Source of the DNA: Sphingomonas palmae
GTDB taxonomy: Bacteria > Pseudomonadota > Alphaproteobacteria > Sphingomonadales > Sphingomonadaceae
Assembly (NCBI RefSeq): GCF_900109565.1
Contig: NZ_FNZZ01000001.1
Span: forward strand, 744,001-808,000
DNA length: 64,000 bases
Direction: 5' to 3'
The notes beneath the pieces were generated by a model. It did not search any database and was not told the origin of the DNA. It saw only the letters and a program-made list of their open reading frames with translations. Positions 1-8,045 of the stretch are shown here, one piece after another (positions within the stretch are counted from its first letter, which is position 1; every line of letters begins with the position of its first letter). Both the position numbers and the translations under genes were made by a program.

Positions 1-1
1 G

Positions 2-1021
2 GCCGAACTGCTGTCCAAGCAGGTCAAGCACATCGACATCAAGAGCTTCGACGCGCGCCCGATCGTCGACGCGATGAGCGACATGAGCTTCACCAGCCGC
101 GATCTCGGCCGCGCGACCAAGATCTACAACGACATGCTCGCCGACAAGGATTGCACGGTGGTGCTCGTCATCGCCGGCTCGACATCGGCGGGCGGCTGCA
201 TGGACCTGTACGCCGAGCTGGTGCGCAACAAGATGGTCGACGTGATCGTCGCCACTGGTGCCACCATCGTCGACATGGATTTCTTCGAGGGGCTCGGCCA
301 CAAGCACTACCAGGCGCTCGAGGTGCCCGACGACGACACGCTGCGCTCGCTCTACATCGACCGCATCTACGACACGTACATCGACGAGGAGCAGCTGCAG
401 GACTGCGACTTCACGATCAACAAGATCGCAGAGAGCCTGGAGCCCAAGCCGTACAGCAGCCGCGCGTTCATCCGCGAGATGGGCAAGTATCTGGTCGAGC
501 ACGGCAAGAAGGACAACAGCCTCGTCAAGCTCGCCTACGAGCATGACGTGCCGATCTTCTGCCCGGCCTTCGTCGACTCGTCCGCAGGCTTCGGCCTCGT
601 CAAGCATCAGGTCGACGCGGCGAAGGAAGGTCGCCCGTACATGGTGCTCGACGCGATCGCCGACTTCCGCGAGCTGACGCAGATCAAGATCGAGGCGGGT
701 ACCACCGGCCTGCTGATGATCGGCGGCGGCGTGCCGAAGAACTTCATTCAGGACACGGTCGTCTGCGCCGAGATTCTCGGCCACGAGGATGTCGAGGTCC
801 ACAAGTACGCGGTGCAGATCACCGTCGCCGACGTGCGCGACGGCGCCTGCTCGTCCTCGACGCTGCAAGAGGCGGCGAGCTGGGGCAAGGTCAACACCGG
901 CATCGAGCAGATGGTGTTCGCCGAAGCGGGCTCGGTGATGCCGCTGCTGGCGTCTGATGCGTACCATCGCGGCCATTGGAAGGATCGCGCGAAGCGGGGT
1001 TGGGCGAAACTGTTCGCCTGA
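2..1021 (+). CDS. Deoxyhypusine synthase-like protein (5' end outside window)
   Basis: The reading frame is open from base 2, so the N-terminus lies upstream; 339 residues are visible. The protein matches the deoxyhypusine synthase fold: an NAD-binding region with AGSTSAGG and a C-terminal SWGKV segment, whose lysine corresponds to the one forming the enzyme-imine intermediate with the aminobutyl group of spermidine. In eukaryotes and archaea the acceptor is eIF5A. Bacteria have no eIF5A, and bacterial relatives are thought to make homospermidine or modify an unknown acceptor, so the substrate is open. Two hairpins follow the TGA stop. Confidence 0.85.
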   Translation, partial: AELLSKQVKHIDIKSFDARPIVDAMSDMSFTSRDLGRATKIYNDMLADKDCTVVLVIAGSTSAGGCMDLYAELVRNKMVDVIVATGATIVDMDFFEGLGHKHYQALEVPDDDTLRSLYIDRIYDTYIDEEQLQDCDFTINKIAESLEPKPYSSRAFIREMGKYLVEHGKKDNSLVKLAYEHDVPIFCPAFVDSSAGFGLVKHQVDAAKEGRPYMVLDAIADFRELTQIKIEAGTTGLLMIGGGVPKNFIQDTVVCAEILGHEDVEVHKYAVQITVADVRDGACSSSTLQEAASWGKVNTGIEQMVFAEAGSVMPLLASDAYHRGHWKDRAKRGWAKLFA

Positions 1022-1027
1022 GCCGCA

Positions 1028-1050
1028 CGCGAGTAGCCACGCTACTCGCG
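1028..1050 (+). terminator. Hairpin after the deoxyhypusine synthase-like gene
   Basis: Bases 1028-1037 are the exact reverse complement of 1041-1050, giving a 10-bp stem with a 3-base loop, starting 7 bases after the stop. No T-run follows, so it is either a weak intrinsic terminator or an mRNA 3'-end stabiliser. Confidence 0.45.
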
Positions 1051-1094
1051 AGACGGCGAAAGGCCGGCCGGCGCGGGGCATAGCCTCGCGTCCG

Positions 1095-1121
1095 ACGTCA
1101 CGGGGTTCATCCCCGTGACGT
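1095..1121. terminator. Perfect 11-bp hairpin before the MAPEG gene
   Basis: Bases 1095-1105 pair perfectly with 1111-1121 around a TTCAT loop. The hairpin ends 9 bases before the MAPEG reading frame. It could be a second terminator of the upstream gene or a structure in the leader of the next one. The following sequence (GACCTTGTC) has only a weak T-rich character. Confidence 0.45.
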
Positions 1122-1130
1122 GACCTTGTC

Positions 1131-1607
1131 ATGCCAGATGCCGCCGCTAACGTCTCGGTTATGGATGAACCGCTGATGATGATGCCGCACGAAATGCTCA
1201 GGCCGGTCGTCGCGCTTGTTGCTTGGACCCTTGTGATGCTGGGCTGGATGCTCGCAACGCGCCTTCCGGCCTTGAAGAACGCTGGCGTCGAACTGCGCAC
1301 GCTGGTTGGCACGAAAGCTTCCGATGCCGACCGGGTTATCCCGCCTCATGTTCAATGGAAGGCGCATAACTACAATCACTTGCTCGAGCAGCCAGTGCTT
1401 TTCTACGCAATTTGCGGCGTACTCGCTCTGACGCTGACATTTCGCGCGATCGACCTGTATCTTGCGTGGATTTACGTGGCGCTTCGTATCGCGCACTCTT
1501 TGGTGCAGGTAACCCGCAACAAGGTAGTGCCGAGACTCATGCTTTTCCTTGCTTCAAGCCTCACCCTTGCTGCCTTAACAGTGCGCGCTGCGTTGGCGGT
1601 GCTATAG
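1131..1607 (+). CDS. MAPEG family membrane protein
   Basis: A 158-residue integral membrane protein with four predicted helices (about 22-44, 87-105, 109-128 and 135-157). The LLEQPVLFY segment around Glu86 and the downstream helix with R-I-A-H-S are typical of MAPEG proteins (membrane-associated eicosanoid/glutathione metabolism family). Bacterial members have no settled role. The ATG at 1131 has no clear Shine-Dalgarno sequence, and an ATG at 1161 is a plausible alternative start. The TAG stop shares one base with the GTG of the next small gene. Base composition is less GC-rich than the neighbouring genes. Confidence 0.75.
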   Translation: MPDAAANVSVMDEPLMMMPHEMLRPVVALVAWTLVMLGWMLATRLPALKNAGVELRTLVGTKASDADRVIPPHVQWKAHNYNHLLEQPVLFYAICGVLALTLTFRAIDLYLAWIYVALRIAHSLVQVTRNKVVPRLMLFLASSLTLAALTVRAALAVL

Positions 1608-1792
1608 TGGCAAAAGGTGAAACGTTCGAGCGGCACCGCCAACCCTGGACCGCGGACGAGATACAGAAGCTTCATACGCTCGCGAAGAAGGGCATGGCGC
1701 TGAAGGCAATCGCCAAGGCACTCAAGCGGTCGGAGGAATCGACCAAGGACCGCGCCAAGGCCGACGGGCTGTCGATCGCCAAGCTGCGCTGA
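1607..1792 (+). CDS. Small Myb/SANT-like helix-turn-helix protein
   Basis: A 61-residue protein starting at a GTG that overlaps the MAPEG stop by one base (TAGTG), so the two are probably translationally coupled. After a short basic N-terminus it reads P-W-T-A-D-E-I, followed by helical segments and a repeated K-A-I-A-K-A-L-K-R-S pattern. That spacing resembles a single Myb/SANT or GcrA-like DNA-binding unit, with the tryptophan near the start of helix 1. It is rich in Lys and Ala. A role as a small DNA-binding regulator is inferred from fold resemblance only. Confidence 0.6.
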   Translation: MAKGETFERHRQPWTADEIQKLHTLAKKGMALKAIAKALKRSEESTKDRAKADGLSIAKLR

Positions 1793-1848
1793 GATCATGA
1801 CCGCGAGTTAATTGGCGCGGTCATCTCTGCCCGCGCATATCCGCGCGC

Positions 1849-2388
1849 ATGGAGATCGAAGTCAGCGCCGAGGCGAAGGACAAGCGCCTCAACCGCGGGG
1901 TCGCGATAACCGTCGTCGTGCTGTCGGTCGCGATGGGGCTCGGCAACATCAAGGACGGCAACATCGTACAGGCGATGGACCGTGCCGAGGCACACAGCGT
2001 CGATCGCTGGAACGAATATCAGGCGACGCGGGTCAAGGCGCGCGTGATCGAGACGAGCATGGCCGAGGTCAGCGCCGCGAACCGCACCGCCCCACCCGCA
2101 TTCGCCGCCGACCTCTCGCGCTATCGTGCCGAAACGCCGCTATTGAAGAAGCAGGCACAAGGCTTCGAAGCGCAATACGACGCGCTCAATGTGCACGACG
2201 ACCAGTTCGACGCGAGCGAGGCAGCGCTCTCGACCGCGATCTCGGTCGCGGCGGTGGCGGCGCTGGTTGAGGCGCCGTGGGTGCTCGCCGCCGCCTGGGT
2301 GTTCGGCGCGTTCGGGCTGTTCCTGTCGCTGTGCGGCTTCGCCGGCTGGGGCTTTCACCCCGATGTGCTGAGCACGTTGCTGGGTTAG
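1849..2388 (+). CDS. DUF4337-like membrane protein
   Basis: 179 residues. An N-terminal transmembrane segment (about 17-36) is followed by a mainly helical, charged, soluble middle part (about 40-120), and then two closely spaced hydrophobic helices (about 124-165) near the C-terminus. This layout (helix, cytoplasmic or periplasmic coil, helical hairpin) resembles the DUF4337 family, whose function is unknown. It converges on the amidotransferase gene with only 9 bases between stops. No partner is evident nearby. Confidence 0.65.
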   Translation: MEIEVSAEAKDKRLNRGVAITVVVLSVAMGLGNIKDGNIVQAMDRAEAHSVDRWNEYQATRVKARVIETSMAEVSAANRTAPPAFAADLSRYRAETPLLKKQAQGFEAQYDALNVHDDQFDASEAALSTAISVAAVAALVEAPWVLAAAWVFGAFGLFLSLCGFAGWGFHPDVLSTLLG

Positions 2389-2397
2389 GCGAAGCGT

Positions 2398-4290
2398 TCA
2401 GGCGAACAGGCGCTTGAGGCTGCGTTCAAGCATGACGAACTGCCACAACGTCCGCCCATGCTCCTCGCGCCCGGTCCGATGCGCCTCCGCGATGCGCGCG
2501 ATCTCGTTCATGTCGAACCAGCCGCTGTCACCGAGCACGCGCGAGCGCGCCAGCCCCGCCGCCGCACCCGACAGGCTCCCGCGGAACCACGCACTGACCG
2601 GCGTCACGAATCCCATCTTGGGCCGGTACAGGATATCGCGCGGTAGATAGCGTTCGAGCGACCGCTTCATCAGCCACTTGCCCTCGCCGCCGCGCAACCG
2701 CATCGCCTGCGGCAGCGTCGCCACGAACTCGACCAGCCGGTGGTCGAGCAACGGCTCGCGCGCCTCCAGTCCCACTGCCATGCTGGTGCGGTCGCTCTTG
2801 GTCAGGATGTCGCCGGGTAGCCAGATCTTCATATCGGCATATTGCGCGCGGTCGATCGCGTCGCGTGCGGGCGCATCGCGCATGGCGGCGATGTAGCGTT
2901 CCTCCGCGCGGTGACCGCCGAGCGCCGCCCGCGCGGCGTCGCTGAACAGCGCGCGGCGCAGCGCCGGCGTGGTGACCCCCACCGATCGCGCGTACGCCTC
3001 CGCCCCATCATCGGCGAGCGCCAGCAGCGTCGTCTTGGCGCGCAGCGGGCGCGGCGCCCAGTCTGCCTTGGGATAGACACGCCCGAGTGTGCCGAAAACC
3101 TGCCGACGCAGATCGGGCGGCAGCATCCCGCGCACACGCTCCTCTGCGGCCTGGAAGCGGTAGCGGCGATATCCCGCCATCGCCTCGTCCGCACCGTCGC
3201 CCGAGAGCGCAACCGTGACGTGCTCGCGGGCGAGCGCCGCGACCTGATAGGTGGCGAGCGCGGAGGCGTCCGCGAACGGCTCGTCGAACGCCGCGACCAA
3301 CGTGTCAATCAGCCCGAAATCGTCGGGACGCACGACGCGGACGTGATGATCGGTCGCGAACCGCTCGGCTACCTGGGCGGCGTGCGCACGCTCGTCATGC
3401 CCCGCCTCGTCGAATCCGATCGTGCAGGTCTTGACCGCGGCCCGGCTCGCCTCCGCCATCAGCGCGACCACTGCCGAGCTATCGACCCCGCCCGAGAGGA
3501 ATGCGCCGAGCGGCACGTCGGCGACCATCCGCGAGCGCACGCCGTCGCGCATCCGCTCGATCAACTCCTCGCCCAGCGCCGCTGCCGAGCCGCGCGCACG
3601 ATTGGCGAACGATATGTCCCACCATTGCCGCTGCTTGACCGTACCCTTGCCGCGCTCGATCAGCATGTAGTGCCCCGCGGCGAGCTTGCTCACGCCCGCC
3701 ACCAGACAGGCGTCATCCGGCACGTAGCCGTAGGCGAAATAATCCTCCACCGCGCGCACGTCGGGCTTTCGCCTGAGCAGCGGATGCGCGAGCAATGCCT
3801 TCAGCTCGGACCCGAACGCGACCGCGCCGTCGGACAGCTCGGCATAGTGGAGCGGCTTCACCCCCATCCGGTCGCGCGCCAGGAAGAGGGTCTGCGTCGC
3901 GGCATCGTGGATCGCGAACGCGAACATGCCGTTCAGCCGCTGGAGCATCGCCGCACCCCAGGCGGCGTAGCCGTGGAGCAGCACCTCGGTGTCGCCGTCG
4001 GTCGTGAAGACGTGGCCGCGCCGCTGCAATTCCTCGCGCAGCTCGCGATAGTTGTAAATTTCGCCGTTGAAGACGATCGTCAACCGCGCGTCGGCGGTCG
4101 CCATCGGCTGCGGCGACCCTTCGAGGTCGATAATCGACAGCCGTCGATGCGCGAACCCGACGCCGGGCACGGTCCACACGCCCGCGCCATCGGGGCCGCG
4201 ATGCGCGATCGCGTCCGCCATCGCGCGCAATCGTGCGGGGTCGACCGGCTTGGGCGTGGCAGGATAAAACAGCCCCGCGATGCCGCACAT
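2398..4290 (-). CDS. XrtA-system amidotransferase (asparagine synthase-like)
   Basis: A 630-residue class II glutamine amidotransferase fused to an asparagine synthetase domain. Cys2 (after Met removal, the N-terminal nucleophile of MCGIAG) releases ammonia from glutamine. The GATase domain spans about 2-215, and the synthetase domain carries the SGGVDSS pyrophosphate loop at 266-272 that binds ATP. In exosortase A loci this protein is assumed to amidate a sugar or sugar acid of the exopolysaccharide rather than make free asparagine. It is the last gene of the leftward operon; its ATG overlaps the xrtA stop by one base (TGATG). Confidence 0.88.
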   Translation of the reverse strand: MCGIAGLFYPATPKPVDPARLRAMADAIAHRGPDGAGVWTVPGVGFAHRRLSIIDLEGSPQPMATADARLTIVFNGEIYNYRELREELQRRGHVFTTDGDTEVLLHGYAAWGAAMLQRLNGMFAFAIHDAATQTLFLARDRMGVKPLHYAELSDGAVAFGSELKALLAHPLLRRKPDVRAVEDYFAYGYVPDDACLVAGVSKLAAGHYMLIERGKGTVKQRQWWDISFANRARGSAAALGEELIERMRDGVRSRMVADVPLGAFLSGGVDSSAVVALMAEASRAAVKTCTIGFDEAGHDERAHAAQVAERFATDHHVRVVRPDDFGLIDTLVAAFDEPFADASALATYQVAALAREHVTVALSGDGADEAMAGYRRYRFQAAEERVRGMLPPDLRRQVFGTLGRVYPKADWAPRPLRAKTTLLALADDGAEAYARSVGVTTPALRRALFSDAARAALGGHRAEERYIAAMRDAPARDAIDRAQYADMKIWLPGDILTKSDRTSMAVGLEAREPLLDHRLVEFVATLPQAMRLRGGEGKWLMKRSLERYLPRDILYRPKMGFVTPVSAWFRGSLSGAAAGLARSRVLGDSGWFDMNEIARIAEAHRTGREEHGRTLWQFVMLERSLKRLFA

Positions 4291-5834
4291 CAGCGGGGGG
4301 TCTCGGCGATCCGCAGCATCGCGTCGCCCGGCTCGCCCAGGCTGGCAATGAAACGTTCGATCACGCCACGCGGATCGCGACCGGGTGACGCCACCGCCGA
4401 CAGGTGCAGCGCGATCCCGGGCTGGGGCGCGCCGAACAGCCGCATCTTCACCGTTGCCAGTTTCACCGCCGCGTCATCCCCCGTCACCGTGTCGCCGACG
4501 CGGTACCATGTCGCGACGACGCGCTCCACCTCTCCGCCGCCGTTGCCCGGGGCCGCGTCGGCGACGATCCGCACTGCGCGCCCGCCATCGATCGCTGGCA
4601 GGTCGGCGACGCGTACCCAGCGATCGTCCTCACGCAGGACGCCGGTCCCGTAGGAGACGAGCTCGCGTCCTTCCTGCTGCGACGCGTACACCGCGACGCT
4701 CACGTCGACCGCGTCGCCCGCGGCATTGGCGTAGCGGCCGAGCAGGAAATGGTCGGCGCCGGGATGATAAGGCGACCAGGCGGAGCGCGGGTCGAGATCA
4801 ACGCGGTGCCATCCGGCGACATCGGGCAGTCCGATCCGCGCGGGCAAGGGTGCCGCACGCGCCATGATCGCTGCTGCGGTGGCCGGGAACACGCTCGCGC
4901 CCGCGAGGACCAATACCCCCGCCGCGATCACCTCCATCGTCAGCCGAGGCCGCGCCTGCAACGCGGCCGGATCGAACGCGGGATCGTCGGGCGAGCGGTC
5001 GAACCAGCGCCACGCAATGGCGATCACCCCTGCCATGACGATCGCGAAGAACACCCAGCCGTAGACGATGTGGTCGAACCCGGTCGCGGCCTCGACGCTG
5101 GTCAGGTGCGCGGCGTAGATCGTACCGAACGCGCGAACGCCGTTGGCGATGACGGGCACGACGACGCACACCGCCATGAACAGCGCACGCCTAGCCCAGG
5201 AGGTGAAGCACTGGTTCGCGACCAGCACGCCAAACGCGATCATCGAGATGACGAACTTCGCGCCCGAACACGCCTCCGCCACCTCGAAATAGTAGCGTCC
5301 GGCGTGGATCAGCACGCCGTCGACCACCGCCGGCACGCCGAACAGATGGAGCAGCGGCATCGTGATTGCGACCGTCACATCCTGCAGCGGCGGCTCCAGC
5401 TCCTGTCCGAACGGCACCATGAAGAAGGCGTAGCCGAGCGGAAACAGCAGCCCGCGCGCCACGTTCGGACCGAGCGTGGTGACGACCGCGCCCTCCAGCA
5501 TCAGCACGAGGCCGAGTTGCCGCGCGAGCGCAACCCCGGCGATCTCGCCGAGCATCCAACCCATGCCCCCGGCTGCCACGACGAGCAGTCCCGGCGCCCA
5601 GGCGTCGGGTCGCACCTGACCCAGCTCCGCGCGGCGCGCCCAGACGAGCCAGGCGACGACCGGCGCGATGAACAGGCAGTGGCCGAAGGTCGTGCTGGTC
5701 CACCACAGATGCACGATGTCGCGCACGTCCGAGCGGAAGATCAGCAGCAGCGCCGCCGCCGACATTCCCAGCACGACCAGATGCCGCGTCCAGGCGGTCG
5801 CGACGAAGCTGCGTCGCGGCAAGGCGATCGTCAC
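4290..5834 (-). CDS. xrtA: Exosortase A fused to an EpsI domain
   Basis: A 514-residue membrane protein starting at GTG 5834, which overlaps the glycosyltransferase stop (GTGA). The N-terminal part is a multi-helix transpeptidase with the exosortase catalytic residues: Cys189 in EACSGAK, Arg234 in NGVRAFG and His255 in FDHIVYGW. It cleaves PEP-CTERM sorting signals at the inner membrane. From about residue 300 a periplasmic EpsI/DUF3485 domain follows (PDVAGWHRVD, ASQQEGRELVSY). Fusion of the two is known for XrtA. An upstream in-frame start would run into the previous gene and is not needed. No PEP-CTERM substrate is encoded in this window. Confidence 0.93.
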   Translation of the reverse strand: MTIALPRRSFVATAWTRHLVVLGMSAAALLLIFRSDVRDIVHLWWTSTTFGHCLFIAPVVAWLVWARRAELGQVRPDAWAPGLLVVAAGGMGWMLGEIAGVALARQLGLVLMLEGAVVTTLGPNVARGLLFPLGYAFFMVPFGQELEPPLQDVTVAITMPLLHLFGVPAVVDGVLIHAGRYYFEVAEACSGAKFVISMIAFGVLVANQCFTSWARRALFMAVCVVVPVIANGVRAFGTIYAAHLTSVEAATGFDHIVYGWVFFAIVMAGVIAIAWRWFDRSPDDPAFDPAALQARPRLTMEVIAAGVLVLAGASVFPATAAAIMARAAPLPARIGLPDVAGWHRVDLDPRSAWSPYHPGADHFLLGRYANAAGDAVDVSVAVYASQQEGRELVSYGTGVLREDDRWVRVADLPAIDGGRAVRIVADAAPGNGGGEVERVVATWYRVGDTVTGDDAAVKLATVKMRLFGAPQPGIALHLSAVASPGRDPRGVIERFIASLGEPGDAMLRIAETPR

Positions 5835-7000
5835 GCCGCCACCCGGGTCTGCGCCGGAAGGTTCATCATCGCGTCGAGCGGGGCGAGACACGCATCCCAC
5901 GCGTAGCGCGCCTGCACCCTTGCGCGCGCTACCTCGCCCAGCGACCTTGCCGTGGCTCGGTCGTGGAGCAGCGCGTTCACGGCTTCCGCCATCCCCTCGC
6001 CCGCCGCCACCTGGATGGTGCCGGCGTGGTCGATCCCCTCTGCGGCCGCTGGCGAGGCGACCACCGCGCGCGCCATCGCCATCGCTTCCAGCACCTTGTT
6101 CTGAATTCCGCGCGCGAGCCCGAGCGGCGCCACCACGACGTCGGCGGCGGCGAGCCAGCCGCGTACGTCGGGCACCTCCCCGGTCACGATCACGCCCTCA
6201 CCCGCGAGCGCTCGCACCTCGCGCACCGGCGCGCGACCGACGATCGCGAAGCGCACGTCGGGGTGCTGCGCCCGGACGTGGGGCAGCACCTCGCGCGCGA
6301 AGCCGACCACCGCGTCGACGTTTGGTTTGTAGTCCATCTGCCCGGTGAACACGATCAACCGCCCCTGCCCGACCACCGGCACGAAGCTGGCAGCTGGATC
6401 GAAGAAGCTGATATCGATGCCGTTCTCCAGCGCGCGCGCGCCCGGAACCAGAGCTGCTTCCTCTGCGCTGACGAAAAGGCTCGCCTCGACACGGGCGGTC
6501 ACCGCGCGCTCATAGGCACCGAGCAGCCGCGCCTCACGGCGGTACATCCAGCGCGCTACGCCGGCTGCATCCCCGGCAAATGCCTCGAACTTGGCCGAGT
6601 CGGCGTCGACAAAGTCCATCACCGCCGGCAAACCTTCGGGTAGATACTGCGCCATCTGCCCCGAAAAGGCGTAGACACGATCGATCGACCGCTCGCGCAC
6701 GATCCGCGTGACCGGCGCGTGTACGCGCGGGTCGTCGAACGCCGCCAGCGACAGCGGTCGCCCGCTCGCGATGGCTTCCAATCCCGCCCGCCAGCGCGGT
6801 TTTGTTCGCTCCACCACCACGCACTCGGACAGCAGGTCGCGGAACTCGGCCGGTGGCGTCAGATCGCGCGGATCGTCGGCGAACGCGACCAGATGCACGC
6901 GCGCGCGCCTCGCCAGGTGGCGCAGGACGTGAAAGCTCCTGATCTTGTCGCCGCGATCGGGCGGGAACGGCACGCGGTGCGCTAGGAACAGGATTTCCAT
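5831..7000 (-). CDS. XrtA-associated glycosyltransferase (GT4-like)
   Basis: A 389-residue GT-B glycosyltransferase. The ATG at 7000 gives the expected start MEILFLAHRVPFPPDRGDKIR, containing the N-terminal nucleotide-sugar fold loop. The C-terminal half holds the donor-binding Rossmann part (LIVFTGQMDYKPNVDAV and then a GIQNKVLEAMAMARAVV stretch, typical of GT4 enzymes). It probably adds a sugar to the lipid-linked exopolysaccharide repeat at the cytoplasmic face of the inner membrane. It sits between the FemAB-like gene (2-base gap) and xrtA (4-base overlap). Confidence 0.87.
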   Translation of the reverse strand: MEILFLAHRVPFPPDRGDKIRSFHVLRHLARRARVHLVAFADDPRDLTPPAEFRDLLSECVVVERTKPRWRAGLEAIASGRPLSLAAFDDPRVHAPVTRIVRERSIDRVYAFSGQMAQYLPEGLPAVMDFVDADSAKFEAFAGDAAGVARWMYRREARLLGAYERAVTARVEASLFVSAEEAALVPGARALENGIDISFFDPAASFVPVVGQGRLIVFTGQMDYKPNVDAVVGFAREVLPHVRAQHPDVRFAIVGRAPVREVRALAGEGVIVTGEVPDVRGWLAAADVVVAPLGLARGIQNKVLEAMAMARAVVASPAAAEGIDHAGTIQVAAGEGMAEAVNALLHDRATARSLGEVARARVQARYAWDACLAPLDAMMNLPAQTRVAA

Positions 7001-7002
7001 CG

Positions 7003-8043
7003 TCAGCCGAGCCCGCGGCTGATCCACGGGCCGACCAGATTGGCGATCGGCAGCGGCAGCTTCGACCAGGTCCGCACCATCAGCGCGTATTTGGGGTTGA
7101 GCGGATTGACCTCGCGCCGCTCGCCCTCGCTCCACGATGCGTAGGCGAGCGGCTCGCCGGTGAAGCCCCAGTTCTTCTTGAACGCCGCGGCGCCCGTGCC
7201 GACCTTGGAACGGCCGAAATTGAAGCGCGTGCAGCCCCGCGCGCGCGCGTGCGCCATCAATGCGAAATACATCCGGTCGTTGGCGCGCAGCCCGCGCGCC
7301 GCCGCGGTGCCTCCGCCCCAGTACGGATAGACAGTGCCGCGCCAGTAGAGGCTCAGCACGCTCGCCACCGGCTCAAGCCCGTGCCGCACCGTCAGCACGT
7401 CGGCATCCATTCGCGCTGCCACCTCGCGGAACAAGGCGCGCGGAAACACCGGGGTGCCCAGATTGCGCACCGACTCTGCATAGACGTAGTAGTGATCGCG
7501 CAGTGCCGCCGCGTCGCTGCCGACATCGACCGTCAGATCGTTCGCCAGCGCCTTGCGAACCTCGGCGCGCTGTTTGCGCGGGATCGCGAGCAGTTCAGCG
7601 TCGTCATCGGCGGCGAGCGGGCGTGCGAAGCCGAGGTAGCTGCCCGCATCGACTGCCCAGCCGGCCGGATGCGCGCCGCCCCGAAGCTCGACCGACGGAC
7701 AGCCCAGCCGGGCCGCCAGGTCGCGCACCGCCGACGCGAGCGGCTCGATCGCGAATGGGTCGCCCAGCATACCGCCTTCGACCGCAAAGCCGCTAGATAC
7801 CAATGCGCGACCGAACAGCGGCGAGCGCATCTCGGTCAGCGGCAGCACGCCGGCGAGGCTACCGCCCGCATGTTCAGCCACGAGCAGGTGCGCGCGCTGT
7901 CCGCAGGCGGCAGCGATCGCTTCGCCCCATTCAGGCAGATGAAAGGGTGTCGCGTCCGGGTGCGCGCGTACGAAACGGTCGATCGCCGCGCGGTCCTTCG
8001 CGCGGGCAGCACGCACGCCGACCGGCCGTTCGAGCAATGGCAT
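7003..8043 (-). CDS. FemAB-like GNAT acyltransferase, XrtA-associated
   Basis: 346 residues from ATG 8043, with an FHLPEWGEA N-terminal motif and a C-terminal GNAT/FemAB half containing NFGRSKVGTGAAAFKKNWGF. FemAB-fold proteins move aminoacyl or acyl groups onto amino groups of cell-wall or polysaccharide acceptors. In exosortase A loci this member is assumed to decorate the exopolysaccharide. It is packed between deacetylase and glycosyltransferase with 2-base gaps on each side, so all three are co-transcribed. The acyl donor is unknown; the carrier protein at 17681 is a candidate source. Confidence 0.83.
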   Translation of the reverse strand: MPLLERPVGVRAARAKDRAAIDRFVRAHPDATPFHLPEWGEAIAAACGQRAHLLVAEHAGGSLAGVLPLTEMRSPLFGRALVSSGFAVEGGMLGDPFAIEPLASAVRDLAARLGCPSVELRGGAHPAGWAVDAGSYLGFARPLAADDDAELLAIPRKQRAEVRKALANDLTVDVGSDAAALRDHYYVYAESVRNLGTPVFPRALFREVAARMDADVLTVRHGLEPVASVLSLYWRGTVYPYWGGGTAAARGLRANDRMYFALMAHARARGCTRFNFGRSKVGTGAAAFKKNWGFTGEPLAYASWSEGERREVNPLNPKYALMVRTWSKLPLPIANLVGPWISRGLG

Positions 8044-8045
8044 CG

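Noticed and set aside
2842..4653. 603-codon open frame on the plus strand opposite the amidotransferase gene
   Set aside because: It is Arg/His/Ala-rich antisense translation of a GC-rich gene with clear motifs on the other strand, and has no recognisable domain.
4404..5906. 500-codon plus-strand frame opposite xrtA
   Set aside because: XrtA has its catalytic Cys, Arg and His on the other strand; this frame shows only charged low-complexity sequence.
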